Shown: piece by piece, positions 1 to 10,956 of the stretch
Layout of the letters: every line of letters begins with the position of its first letter
Numbering within the stretch: position 1 is the first letter of the stretch
NCBI RefSeq assembly: GCF_000226095.1
Contig: NC_016472.1
Coordinates: forward strand, 1,798,001 to 1,862,000
Direction of reading: 5' to 3'
Source of the DNA: Thermothelomyces thermophilus ATCC 42464
Lineage: Eukaryota; Ascomycota; Sordariomycetes; Sordariales; Chaetomiaceae
DNA length: 64,000 nucleotides
Program-made: the position numbers and the translations under genes
The notes under the pieces: model-generated
Told to the model about the DNA's origin: nothing
The model's input: the letters and a program-made list of their open reading frames with translations, nothing else
Databases searched by the model: none

Positions 1-1
1 T

Positions 2-1444
2 ACAGAGTTCGCAAACGGCTATGTTCCGCATCCGGTTTGGACCACGCTGCTGGTTTCGCTAACGCACGCCGCGCCTCCCCTGCAGACCCACATCGTGACC
101 TTCAATGGCGACGGCAAGATCACACAGATCCGGCAGAGCTGGGACCAGGGCGCCCTTCTGAAGCAGCTCGAAGTCATTGGGAGGTCCGGCGCCAACTGGC
201 CGATCCGCGACAGCAAGGAGCAGATCAACCTCATCGCCAAATGCGCCAAGGGAGACGGCGCTGCGGCCGCTCCCGCCGAGGCTCAGCCCACCCGCTCGCG
301 CGGCAGTACCAACGCGATGCGCGACCCGCATGCGTCCCTCGACTTGTTCGCCCCGCGCGAGGAGCTCGAGAGCAACCCCGAGGGCGTCATCTCGCCCTAT
401 GCGGGCAGGAGACCCCGCCAGCGGTCCTTCACCGAGATCCTGGGCGACGAGCCCGTCGAGGACCCCGCCTCTCCCAGCAGCGGCCGCGAGCGCTCGCAGT
501 CCCCGAGCAAGGCCATTGCGCCCAAGATTGGCGCGGGAAAGCACTTCACGCCAATGCGCATCTTCGATGCCGACGAGAACGATAACCCCCCTGCCGAGAC
601 TCCCGAGCGCAAGCCGTCAGAACGGGTCGTGCGCCCGGACCCCAAGAAGTACCAGCACTTCGAGTTTGATGACGGCTCCGAGAACCCAGAACCTCCCGCT
701 CCCAAGCCCGCCACCAAGCCCGGCCCGGAGAGGAAGAGCATCCATGGGAGCAGCTGGTCGTTTGACGACTTCACGACCCCGCAGAAGCCCGTGGCCCTGC
801 GCGGAGGGCATCGCGCCCGCGACATCCGCCACTGGGGGCCCGACAACGAGCTTCTCGAGAACACGCCTGCTCCGAACGCGCAGGCAGCTAAGCCACGTCG
901 GGACGCCGAGGCTCACTTCGAGCTGATCGACGACGGCCCGGAGCGCGAGGTGCCCCGCAACACCAACCGGGCGCCCCGCGGCGCCATGCACAACGAGGGC
1001 CTGCACCTCTACGATAACCGGCTGCACCCCGAAGACGGCGCTTCGCCCGAGCCCGCGCCGGTTCCGCTCGGCAAGATCACCAACCTCAAGGACCGCCACA
1101 AGGATTTCGAGCCGCACTTTGAAATGACGGACGAATCGCCTCACCACGCCGCGCCCCCCGAGCCCGCCAAGCTGCCCGAGGATCGCAAGAAGGCGGTGCG
1201 CATGATGGAGAGCAGCTGGACGCCGTACGACGAGTCGCCCCTGTCGCGCAAGGAGAACGACGACCCCAACGCCAAGCGGCCGCCCACCGAGCGGGGCATC
1301 GCCATCGCCGGCGACGGCATGGGCGGCAGGAAGGGCACCACCCGCGGCTGGCTCCACGGCGAGGATGACGAGGAGCCTCTGCCGACTACCAGGAAGGGTG
1401 TTCGAGGCCCGCCGACCAAGTCGGACAACTTTTGGGATTTCTGA
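2..1444 (+). CDS. NTF2-like domain protein, C-terminal part (5' end outside window)
   Basis: An open frame runs in from the left edge to a TGA at 1442-1444, giving 480 codons with no start in view. The first ~80 residues (including VWTTLLVSLTHAAPP, HIVTFNGDGKITQIRQSWDQG) look like the last strands and helix of an NTF2/SnoaL-like fold. The remaining ~400 residues are disordered, rich in Pro, Asp, Glu and Arg, and carry spaced related motifs: QHFEFDDG, SSWSFDDF, AHFELIDDG, PHFEMTDES, SSWTPYDES and a terminal DNFWDF. The family fold is a binding scaffold rather than a proven enzyme; what this protein binds is not visible. The repeated acidic-aromatic motifs suggest short linear binding sites, which is inference. 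No intron is seen inside the window. A poly-pyrimidine 3' region follows. Confidence 0.75.
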   Translation, partial: TEFANGYVPHPVWTTLLVSLTHAAPPLQTHIVTFNGDGKITQIRQSWDQGALLKQLEVIGRSGANWPIRDSKEQINLIAKCAKGDGAAAAPAEAQPTRSRGSTNAMRDPHASLDLFAPREELESNPEGVISPYAGRRPRQRSFTEILGDEPVEDPASPSSGRERSQSPSKAIAPKIGAGKHFTPMRIFDADENDNPPAETPERKPSERVVRPDPKKYQHFEFDDGSENPEPPAPKPATKPGPERKSIHGSSWSFDDFTTPQKPVALRGGHRARDIRHWGPDNELLENTPAPNAQAAKPRRDAEAHFELIDDGPEREVPRNTNRAPRGAMHNEGLHLYDNRLHPEDGASPEPAPVPLGKITNLKDRHKDFEPHFEMTDESPHHAAPPEPAKLPEDRKKAVRMMESSWTPYDESPLSRKENDDPNAKRPPTERGIAIAGDGMGGRKGTTRGWLHGEDDEEPLPTTRKGVRGPPTKSDNFWDF

Positions 1445-2232
1445 ATAAGACCCGCTCTTCCTCCTCTTTTCCGAGGACTTGTCGGAAACAAAAAGAAAAA
1501 AACACAAAAAAGACCCGGCCGCGCCCTCTGCTCAAAAGATTGCAGGACAGAGTGCCAGGATGGCTACTGATGAGTGACGTTGATGTTCTGCCCTTGTGCA
1601 GATAGTATTTTCTTTTCTTTTTATCATTCTGATTGCTAGAGCGATCAGGTTGGCGGGTAGCCTTTTTGTTGGTCTATGAGGCTGTGTATGTATGTATTAC
1701 CAAACACCAATTTGAGTTTGGGGACCACCGGAGCTGTTGGCAGGTCGGTGCTGGGTTCCGGAAAGATGTGGTGCTGATTTTAGTTTCCTAGCGTGCCAAT
1801 ATACGGGCTGCCACTGTATCTATCCCCCCGTTCCCCCCCCCCCCCCCTTCCTTTTTTTTTTTTTTCCCCAGTACTGCGGTGTTGAGCAATCACGCCAAGC
1901 AGACTACTGCATGTTTACTCTATTCTCGTCACTTTCACCGTATGTTAACCAAGTCAAATGTCAAGCCAGCAACCACCTTGAGGACTATTTTCACACTTCA
2001 AAGCTTCGTTCGGAGACGTAGCCCCGGGGTATATATACATAACCACACGTATCAAAGCCATATACATCAAGCTTGCCACCCGCCCTCACACAGAGATATA
2101 TGTTACTCCGTTGATCTGGAGATCGTCCGTCCCCATAAATCGCGTTTCCAAACCAACGCCCCCCCCCCCCCCCCAAACAAAAAAAAAAAAAAAAAAAAAG
2201 CAAAGAAAAAGAAAGGCCCACGCAAACTCCAA
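1445..2232. other. Convergent intergenic region with homopolymer tracts
   Basis: This lies between the stops of the NTF2-like gene (+) and the permease (-) and must hold both 3' UTRs. It contains C15 (1833-1847) followed by T14 (1852-1865), and C16 (2159-2174) followed by an interrupted A run to about 2200. No further gene is recognised. Confidence 0.7.
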
Positions 2233-4652
2233 CTAACACAAGAATCTGTACAGCCTCTTCCACCTGGGCATCGCCCGCCTCTCGTCGAGCTCTCGCGAGA
2301 TCAGGATGGGCAGGTTGAACTCCCTCCTGCCCGTGTCGACGTCCATCTCGTCGATGCGGACGATCCGGGTGCGGTACCAGAGCTTGTACGCGATGTAGAA
2401 GGCGAACACGATGGGTGCACACAGGTACTGCAGGAAAAAGTTTTGCGCCACGTCCCTGGGCGAGTCGAGGGGCACGGCCGCCGCGCCGCCGCCGTTCATC
2501 CCGCCGTCGCCCGTCGCCACCAGCTGGCCGCCATCTCCGCCGGTAGCGCCCAGGGTCTGCGCCTTGTTGGAGGACGATGCGGAGGATGGTGAGGAGGAGG
2601 AGGAGGGTGAGACCGGGTGTGGGAGGGGCCAGGCGGCGGTCCAGAACTGGGCCAGCAGGACGAGCACGTTGAGGATCAGGCCGAGCCAGGAGCCGGCGAC
2701 GCCGACCTGGGAGCGGAAGGCGAGCTCGCCGAGGCTCCTCCCCTTGGCCCGCCAGGCCTTGCGGAAGCGGATGTGGGCCAGGCAGATGGAGCCCCAGGTG
2801 AAGAGGGACGACAGGCCGGAGACGGCGAGCAGCCAGTTGAGCACGTCCGGCTCCTGGTCCAGGTCGGCCAGGTAGCCCAGCAGGCCGACGGCCGAGGCGA
2901 CCAGGATGGCCACCAGCGGGCGCCCGCGGCGGTCGACGTAGCCCAGGATGGCGGGCGCCTGCCGCTGGTCGGCCAGCGCGGCCAGCGTGCGCGACGAGCC
3001 GAACACGGCGCTGTTGCCGACCGAGATGACGGCGATCAGCACGACGCTGTTCATGACGCCGGGCAGGACGGCGATGCCGGCCGACTCGATGGCGATGACG
3101 AAGGGCGAGGCGGACGCGTCGGCGGCCGACTTGGCGCCGAGCAGGCGCGGGTGCGAGTGCGGCACCAGCAGGCCGATGAGGGTCAGCGAGGCGATGTAGA
3201 AGAGCGTGATACGCCAGAAGACCTGCTTGATAGCCGTCGGGAGCGACCGGCGCGGATTGGCCGTCTCGGCGGCGGCCAGCCCGACCAGCTCCGTGCCCGT
3301 GAAGGCGAACGCCGCCGTCACAAAGACAGCGCAGAGGCCCTTGAAACCGTTGTTGAAGGCGCCCGGGTCGTGCCAGTACCGCCCGCCGATGTAGCCATCG
3401 TCGGGGAAGCCGCCGATGTTGATGACGATGCCGAGCAGGCTAGTTGACGGATATTAGCAACGGTTATGCGTTGCGTTGGGATAGGCAGGGGAGGAAGAGG
3501 GGGAAGGGGGGGGGGGGGAGTAACAAACTTACATGAAACCGATGATGGCGGTGATCTTGACGATGGCAAAGACGAACTCGGCTTCACCGTAGCCTTTAAC
3601 ACCAAAGAGGTTGATAACGACGATGGCGAAGAGAAAGATGGTGATAAAGATGGACGGATTGAGATTCCTGTTCCAGTAGCCAACCGTGATGGAGGCGGCG
3701 ATGATCTCGAGCGGAAGAACTACCAGCCACTGCAGGGCGTAACTGTGATCAGGAAAACGTTAAAACAACTTGCCCCAAACAATGTTCTCCCCTCTTGATT
3801 CCCAGGGGCCAACTCACTTCCATCCCATAGTGAACCCCCATGCCGGGTCGAGGAAGCGAGTCGAGTAGGCCGAAAAGGAGCCGGCCACGGGGAAGGTCAC
3901 GGCGAGCTCGCCCAGGGCTTGGATGGTGCAGTACAGCATGCAGCCGATAAAGAGGTACGCGATGAGGAGAGAGGCAGGGCCGCCGGTATTGAGCGCTTTC
4001 CCACTCGCGACAAACAACCCGGTGCCTTGTCGAGCCGCCGGTTAGCACGGTCTTATGCTTGCATGACGACAAGACAAACCACAGCCAACACCATCAAACC
4101 CTCCCCCCTTCCTCGTCTTCGTTTCCTGTTCTCCGGGGGTAGGGGGGAGGGGCGAGAACACCTACCGATAGAACCTCCGATAGCGATCATCTGCAGATGT
4201 CGCCCTTTCAACTCCCTCGACAATAGGGTGTTCGCGGTCCCGACGTTCGCAGCGTGCAGATCGAAGTAGTGCCCGCGCCCGCGTCCGCGGCCGCGCGGAA
4301 CCCCACCTCTCTCGTCTTCTTCCTCTTCTTCCTCCTCATCCTCCCGTCCCCCCTGGCGATCCCCCGGCCGCCGCCGACGACTACGGTGCCTCCTACCTCC
4401 CTGTGCCGCCGCCGCGGCGGCGGCGGCCGTTGTGTTCAACACAGACGGGGGCGTGACGTGCAGGCCGGGGTCGCGGCGGAACGAGTCCAGCCAGCGGCGG
4501 AAGGGGTGCACCGCTTCTTCTTCCTCTTCGTCTACTATTCCGCTGCGACCCCCAAAGGAGGACGGGCCCCGGATGCTCAGGATGCTGCTCTGGCCCAGAG
4601 ACTCTTCCTTGGCCCGCAGGTTGGCCATCTCGAGGTCGCGCGAGAAGTGCAT
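2233..4652 (-). CDS. Amino-acid permease, YAT (fungal APC) family
   Basis: Model: complement(join(2233..3439, 3533..3742, 3818..4025, 4166..4652)), 703 aa. It is a plasma-membrane proton-coupled amino-acid importer by family; the substrate cannot be read. The splice at 4166/4025 restores the family signature IGGSIGTGLFVASG at the first membrane segment, the next restores GWNYALQWLVVLPLE, and the third gives AIIGFIILLGIVINIGG. Exon 4 carries the conserved FAFTGTELVGLAAAE loop and ends with the usual cytosolic tail. All four junctions agree in phase. The N-terminus is about 160 residues before the first membrane segment, longer than most family members, with an acidic run, an alanine run coded by GCC/GCG repeats (around 4420) and an Arg-rich stretch. 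A second low-complexity Ser/Gly insert lies in a loop near 2480-2630. Intron 3 holds a sense-strand C13 tract. Confidence 0.92.
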
Positions 4653-5496
4653 CGTTGGCTCCTTTCCCCTAATTACTTAATGCGTTTGGGGGGTTAGGGG
4701 TTAGGTTTAGAGTTAGGTCTGGATCTTTTATCGTTTAACTTGGCTGCTTCCTGAGCCGCCTAGCTGCGACCGCAGGCCTGAGATGGGATTGAAGCTAGCC
4801 GTATTCATATATTGCGATAGTCTCTCGACCGGTTTCCTCCAGCGGGATCCGGACGATCGGGATCAGTGATAGGAGTGGGCTTATTCAGCTTTTTGTTTCG
4901 ACAAAGTCGTGCTCGAGGGCGCACGCGCGGACGGCTCATGGCTTCCTGGCGCCAACCGTGCCGAGCCTCGAGTTCTGGTGAGCCGTGTAAGGCGACGACT
5001 AGTCGGGCAGGGCCAGTCCGCTGCGAGTCAGGAAAATTGGTGGTCGTCTTGAGAGAGAGTCAAGAGGGGAGACATGGTCTGCTTATCAGCGGACGCCCTG
5101 CCTCTACATCCATTGGCAACCCAGGGCAACTCCACTCCTTGCGGCTGGATTGGCTGCCGGTGGGCCGGTTCGGTGGCCCAGGTTGGTGGCAAGCGGCTTG
5201 TCGAGTGCAAATTGAGCCAGACCTGCATTGGGGTCGTCGTGTGGGGTTGAGCTCTAGTGTAAAACGCGTTGTGTGTGCCAGGGGTTGCGCCTCGGGACAT
5301 TGCCCAATTGACGTCAGCCCTCCTTCTTCCCCCTCCTTCCTCCTCCCCCCCTCTTCCTCAGCCTCCATCCTCCTTCAACAAACAAACGCGTTTTCCGAGG
5401 TCTTCAATTCGATTCATATACATTCGCTGCAAGACTTTGTACAGATACGGCAATAAATATGTACTCGTCCTTGACATGACACACATAATTAGTCAC
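4653..5496. other. Permease upstream region
   Basis: This is the region 5' of the permease and 3' of the GH47 gene, both on the minus strand. A CT-rich stretch lies at 5320-5370. No gene or clear regulatory element is recognised. Confidence 0.6.
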
Positions 5497-8014
5497 TTAT
5501 TCGATGATCCTCCCTTCCTTATCCCTCGGCTTTCGCTGCCACCCGGTCGAGAATAACGGCCCCATGTCAAAGCGCGGGAACGGGTGCGCCTCGGTGTTGA
5601 GCACAATCTTATCCAGCGGCAACAGGTCGTTGGGCGAGAACAGCAGGTAGAAATACTTGAGCGTCTCGGCCAGCCAGAAGCTCTCCATGTTGTCCCTCGT
5701 GACGGGCGGGATCTTGTTGGCGTTGGACAGGCTCGTGAACCCGCCGTTGTCGGCGACGGCCGTGTAGTTCATGAAGCTCTTGAACATCTCCCACCCCCAC
5801 TCGCGGTACTTGATGTCGCCCGTGATGCGCCACATGTAGAACAAGCTCTCGGCCGTCTCGGGCCGCTGCAGGTTGTGGCTGTCGAACGGACGGACCTCGA
5901 AGTCCTTGCGCCACTCCGCATCCGGGGACGGGTCGAACTCGTCGGGCGCCTTGTGCGGGGCCGACTCGGGCAGGGGAGGGTTGTCGATCTTGAAGTGGGT
6001 GATCTCGGCGGCGAGGCCCGTCGCCATGAACTTGTACATGCCCCAGCACGTGTGCATCAGCTCGCGCGCGAGCTGCATGTCGGCCTCGTCTTGCTCGGTC
6101 CAGGTGGGTAGCTTCCTCGCTTCCCGTTCGGTGAGCCCGCCCGTCACCGCCAGCGCGATGGTGCCCGGCAGGAAGCAGACGAGGTGATCCATCTTGGGCG
6201 AGAGGTCGCCGCCCAAACCGCCGGGCCGCTCACCGACGATGGTGAACCGGGACGGCTCCGTGTAGGTGATGAGGTGCTTCCTGATGCCCTGCAGCGCCTC
6301 CCGCCACATCTCCTGATAGATGGGTTCCTGCTTGTTGGTCTGCAGGTACTGCTTGATCAGGTATTCGTAGTACGAGTCGCCACGGCTGCCGAGCCGGATG
6401 TTCTCGCCCTGGAACTTGCCCGTTGTGGCGTAGATGAAGATGGGTACCAGGCCGTCCTTCGCGCCATTGTCGTCCACCAGTTTCATGACCCTCTCGGCCT
6501 TGTCCCAATACTCCTTCTCGCCGGTCAGCTTGGCGAGGTACTTGAACTCCAGCTGCAGAGTTGTCGTCTCGGCTGTTGATGACGCCCCTAGGTCAGCATG
6601 GGACACGATACCCTTGTACTGTGCCAGATTGACGCTGGCGTAGGGGACCCCGGACGGCGAGTCGAAGGCGGCCATCAAGCGGTCCGCCAGGTCCTTTGCC
6701 TTCTCCAGGTACAGATCCTCCCCGGGCTGTCCTGGGTCGTCGTCTGATATTGGGGCCATGTCGGGATACTCGGTCGAGAGGTAGTGCGCCGACAGCAAGC
6801 CGCCCAGCATACGAATGGTCGTCTCAAACGTGTTGACGTCCTGGTCCTGATCCCACGTCAGGGATTTGGACAACCACTCGCGCGCGTGCGTCAGCCGGCT
6901 GGTCATGTTCATGATCATCAACGTGTCGAGCGAGTCGATGATGATCCACCCCAACCCCTTGGGCGCCATCTGCCGGCCCTTCTTTGACTCGGGATGGAAC
7001 TCGTCATAGCCTACAGCCAACGGACCATCGACGTCAGCAACTTCACTTGACAACCTTTCCCTCAGAAAGAGAGGAGAGAGGGAAAGAGGGATGAAACCCA
7101 CCCCAAGCATATCGCTCGTAAGCATCCCAACTCAACTCCATCGCCTCCACCACTCTCTCCCGCCGCTTCGCCCACTCGGCCGCGTTCGCTTCCCCGCCCG
7201 TCTCCTGCGCCAGCCACCCGGACCAACTAAGACCTCCGCCGACCCGTGCCTGCTGTCCCGCAAACAAGCCCGTCCACCACGCCAGCCCGGCCACGACCAG
7301 CAAGAGGAGGGCGCACGTCGTCCGCTTCCTCCGGTACAGCGGCCGCCTCCAGGCATAGGAGCCGCCGCCCCGTCCGGGCGGGTACATGTACGGCTTGTCC
7401 TTGTACATGGGCAGGCCGGCGCGGCTGCCGGGGGAGAGGAAGCCCTGGACGTTGCCTACGAGGGAAGATCGCTGGCGGTTCCTGGAGGAGGCGGCCCAGA
7501 GTTGGTCTTCGAGCTGGCGCTGCGGGCTGGAGAATGAGGGTACATTCTTGGGGATGGCGAACGACATGTCCTGTTCTTGGGCCTGCCCACGCTCGGTCTT
7601 GGGCGCTAGTTCTTGTCGTGATGGGGAGTCCGCAGGGGCCCTCGCGGTGTGGGTGGGCCGGGCGCTTTCGCGGCGGTGATGCTCCCGGGCTTTAGCTTTA
7701 GCTTCGACTTTGGGTTCGACTTCGGGCTTGGCTTCGGGGCCGGGCTCGAGGTGGGCCGCTTTCTCGAGGTCGAGGTCGAGGGTGGTGGCGGCCGCCTCGG
7801 TGAAGGCCTGTTGTGCCGAGTGAACAACCTCGCTGGCCTTGTCGCGGAGGTCGGCGGCTGCGGACTGGGTTGCGGTGGCGGCGGCTCGGATGATGTGTTG
7901 CAGCGGAGAGGCGCTGCTGTATTGGAGATTGTAGTTCCTGTTGGCCTTCCAGGTGGCGATGGGGGGCCGGTTCAAGGTGCCGTTGCGGAGGTTGAAGGGA
8001 TCGCGAACGTTCAT
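5497..8014 (-). CDS. GH47 class I alpha-1,2-mannosidase (type II membrane protein)
   Basis: Model: complement(join(5497..7010, 7102..8014)), 808 aa. It should trim alpha-1,2-mannose from N-glycans in the ER/Golgi lumen. Splicing joins RYAWG to YDEFHP, the family's first conserved block. Further blocks are GLGWIIIDSLDTLMIM, TLQLEFKYLAKLTG, RGDSYYEYLIKQYL, VCFLPGTIALAV and THTCW-like cysteines (the conserved disulfide pair), PETAESLFYMWRITGD and a C-terminal NTEAHPF whose Thr binds calcium in the family. The acidic catalytic residues in these motifs are present. A single membrane anchor sits at about residues 231-252, preceded by about 230 cytosolic residues that are low-complexity and contain a Glu/Pro/Lys-rich repeat. 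Yeast Mns1 has only a very short cytosolic tail. The presence of the disulfide cysteines argues against an EDEM-type degradation factor. Confidence 0.93.
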
Positions 8015-9875
8015 TGAAATGCTGCTGCAGCCGGCTGGCAGAGCATGGCGGTGGTCACCACCGCGTCAAAAGGAATTCAGAAGAAAGGAAAAATATAAAT
8101 TGGCAGGCTATCCGTATGCTGCCCCTACTTGGTGGGGGGATGAGAGAGGGATGTTGCTAGCAAATTCACGAGCAGTTACATACGTACTGTACATACGGAG
8201 TACAGAATACGTGGAGGGTTCTGACAGCGTTGCACCGGCAGGCACAGTGCAGATCTGTCCCGTGCACTCAAGGGTGCCAAAAGTCCGGCCCGTGCCGTTT
8301 TGGGGCGCACGGATCAGCCGGCACCGACAAACAAGGAAGGTCTGTTCGTGTAATCCGTACTCCGATCTCTCTATTTCCATATTCTATTCACTATGTTTGA
8401 CAGCTCTTGTAAATAGAACACCTGACTAGCCAATTTAAGTAACTTGAGAAATACTTAGTTAATTACAAATTTGCGGTGATTGAGAAAATGAGTGTTCTTT
8501 ATCTAGCAGACATGCCACATGGTAAAGTTCAAGTTTGCGGTTTGTTATGGCGCCGCGAAGAGAAGCACCGAACCTCGCTCCTGCTTCCTTTCCCTCAGGG
8601 GAATATATTCCGAGCTTTATACAATTGGTTCACGTCACTCAGAAAGAACCATCAATCCTCTAGAACGGAGACTACGGGCAACAGGCATTCTCGGGGCTCG
8701 CCAGTGATGGGTGACTGCATGCTCCACCGATTCGCTCTCCTCTTAGAGTTAACGACGGTGAAGGCTGGATTGATGTTAGGGCTATGGTCCGACTATTGCT
8801 TCGTGACTGGCCAGTGTAGGATATCCAGAGATCCAAACAGCCTCCAAACTTGTTTGCCGGGTGGTTGGAGTGCTATTCCACATCATTGGAACTGTTGTCC
8901 AGCAAGACATACCCATTGGTCTGGGGTTATATAGAGCGGTGCGGCTCGGACGATATCCCAGATTAGGGACAGTGAGGTCTCGTTAGTCCATCCGGCCTGA
9001 GATTGGAGAGGTACCTGGGCAAGTCATAAATGATTCCGTCTGCAAGGCACGGTTGAGCGGTCAGAAGAGGCGCTAGCTCTCAGATTGTACATAAACCAGC
9101 ACCACACAACCCACCATATATTACCTCCGTAGTCTTGGGTTCTCCAAATACTTTGGCTCAATCACCGCCACCTCCTCCATTGATGTGTGGGTCTGAGGAT
9201 TGACTTCTCAGCCTTGAGGAGCTAGAACAGTTTGGATAGCGGTATAAGAATTAAGGATCCCGATGCTCAGGCTAACAGCTAGGGGGCAATGCTTCCTTTG
9301 TTCTGGGGTCTCCTAGTCCTGTTCCCTCTTCGTGGCTCCTCTAGTCTCTCCCTGGATTTACTGTTGTTACCAAGACACCCTGAATCCTATCTGTCACATT
9401 GCCGAACCACCTGTCACAAAGGCATTTACGAAGTATGGGCCTGGATACCTAGGTAGGTAGTACTATAGTAGCATGACGTCTGGGGGGAAGGTGGGCGCTT
9501 TCTCGCGGCTCTCACTAGTTATATGGAACTTGTCTGCTATGCGCCGAGTTCGATTGGGTTAGCTAATTAGTGTGTGTTACGTAAGCCACCCCTCCGGCAT
9601 CCATCTCCCACAGCACTATGTGGTGGGCTGCGTGACATACACGAGCATGGAAAGAGCAGGCCCGAGTGCGCAAATGATTACAATGAAGATGAGATGACTC
9701 AGGCCATGCGGTGACCCAAGGGCTTTTTTTGCCAACTCTTCCTTTCCAGGCTGTCGTCTGATCTCAACTTCCGTGATCTCTCAACTTTTCCTCGGAAGTA
9801 GATTGACCTAGGGCCGACCTCTCAAATAATCGCCCTCCTTTACTTTATTATTTTTGGTCGGTGGTGAACTTGACT
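8015..9875. other. Divergent intergenic region, GH47 / ATG10
   Basis: 1.86 kb between two divergent starts. It is less GC-rich than the genes. It carries TACGGAGTAC at 8194-8203, AATCCGTACTCCG near 8352, and ATACCTAGGTAGGTAG near 9448. An open stretch at 8476-8934 has no recognisable protein character. Nothing else is seen. Confidence 0.55.
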
Positions 9876-10928
9876 ATGACAAACCAAATAGATTCCAACA
9901 TGCAACAAGAAAGACACCTCGCCTCCTCCGAATTCCGCTCCTACCCGTACCTCACCCCAGAGGAGTTCACCGAGGTCTGCCACCACCTCGAGAGGCGCTA
10001 CTGCCAGGCCCGCCTCGGCGTCCAACGGCGACGATGGATGCTGGACACCTTCCGGGCGTTTAACACGGCCGACTTCACCTTCGGCCCGGAGTACGGCACT
10101 TACCTCGTGATCCGGAGGCCACTGGACGCCGTCCGGGACGACGAGGGGCTGTCGAGCTGCATGGGTGCGTTCTCTCTGGGCGAGGAAACGGGGGGCGAGG
10201 ACGATGACAGCGAGATGATGGAGGCCGAGGAAGCCGATCAAGTACGCTACGCTGCACTAGTACAATCGGGTGATGTCCCACCGTGTATGGCTCGGGGAGA
10301 GAAAGAGGAAAAGAGTCTTAACGCTCTGCAGGCAAACCACGTCCAGCTGGACGACAGGGACTATCTCCCCCACGGCGCTCGACCGAGACCGCGCGTCCGA
10401 TATGAAATCATTCTGCACCCGACATACCAGGTGCCCTGCCTCTGGTTCAACCTCCAGGACCTACCCGCTGACGAGGACCCCTTGAACATCGACACAGTGT
10501 TCAGGTGGTTAGTGCCGGACGAGTACAAGGCGCCACTGCGGGCTAGCGTGGGGAGAATTGGTGGAATCTCGCTTGACGTGCGTCGCCCAACCCTCCCCTT
10601 CGCTTCCCTTCTTATATTTGTGATTTGCCATGTCTTGATGAGCTAGATACTGGCTGTTAACCGGCATTCCGCATGATGGCCTAGACTAACACGAACCATT
10701 TTCTTTTCTCTCTCCATCCTGCAGAGCCACCCCTTCACTGGCATGCCGTCTTTCTTCATCCACCCTTGTCTCATCGGCGAGGCCATGGAGAAAATCGACT
10801 GCTCCAAGGAGAACTACCTTATGGTATGGCTCGGCTTGGTCGGAGGCTGTGTCGGGTTGTGGGTGCCCCCGGAGATGGCGATGGTAGCCCCACCCGTCGA
10901 GATGGCGCCGCGCAGCTCTCATTCATAG
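9876..10928 (+). CDS. ATG10: Autophagy E2-like enzyme Atg10
   Basis: Model: join(9876..10241, 10332..10577, 10725..10928), 271 aa; 301 aa if the first intron is retained. Atg10 transfers Atg12 to Atg5 in autophagosome formation. The family hallmarks are VRYEIILHPTYQVPCLWF, then after the second intron SHPFTGMPSFFIHPC with the catalytic cysteine in IHPC, and YLMVWLGLVGGCVGLWVP near the end. The ATG at 9876 is the first in frame; ATG 9900 is an alternative. The stretch 10242-10331 (90 nt) starts GTACGC, has CTTAAC before CTGCAG, keeps frame and has no stop; I treat it as an intron because it separates two conserved regions with unalignable sequence. The second intron has a good ACTAAC branch site and TCCTGCAG acceptor. 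The stop is 28 bp from the stop of the opposing U2B'' gene. Confidence 0.9.
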
Positions 10929-10956
10929 GTTCTAGCTGGCTAGCATGGCAGGGGTA

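Noticed and set aside
8476-8934. 152-codon + frame in the GH47/ATG10 gap
   Set aside because: No motif, irregular codon use, and no splice continuation found.
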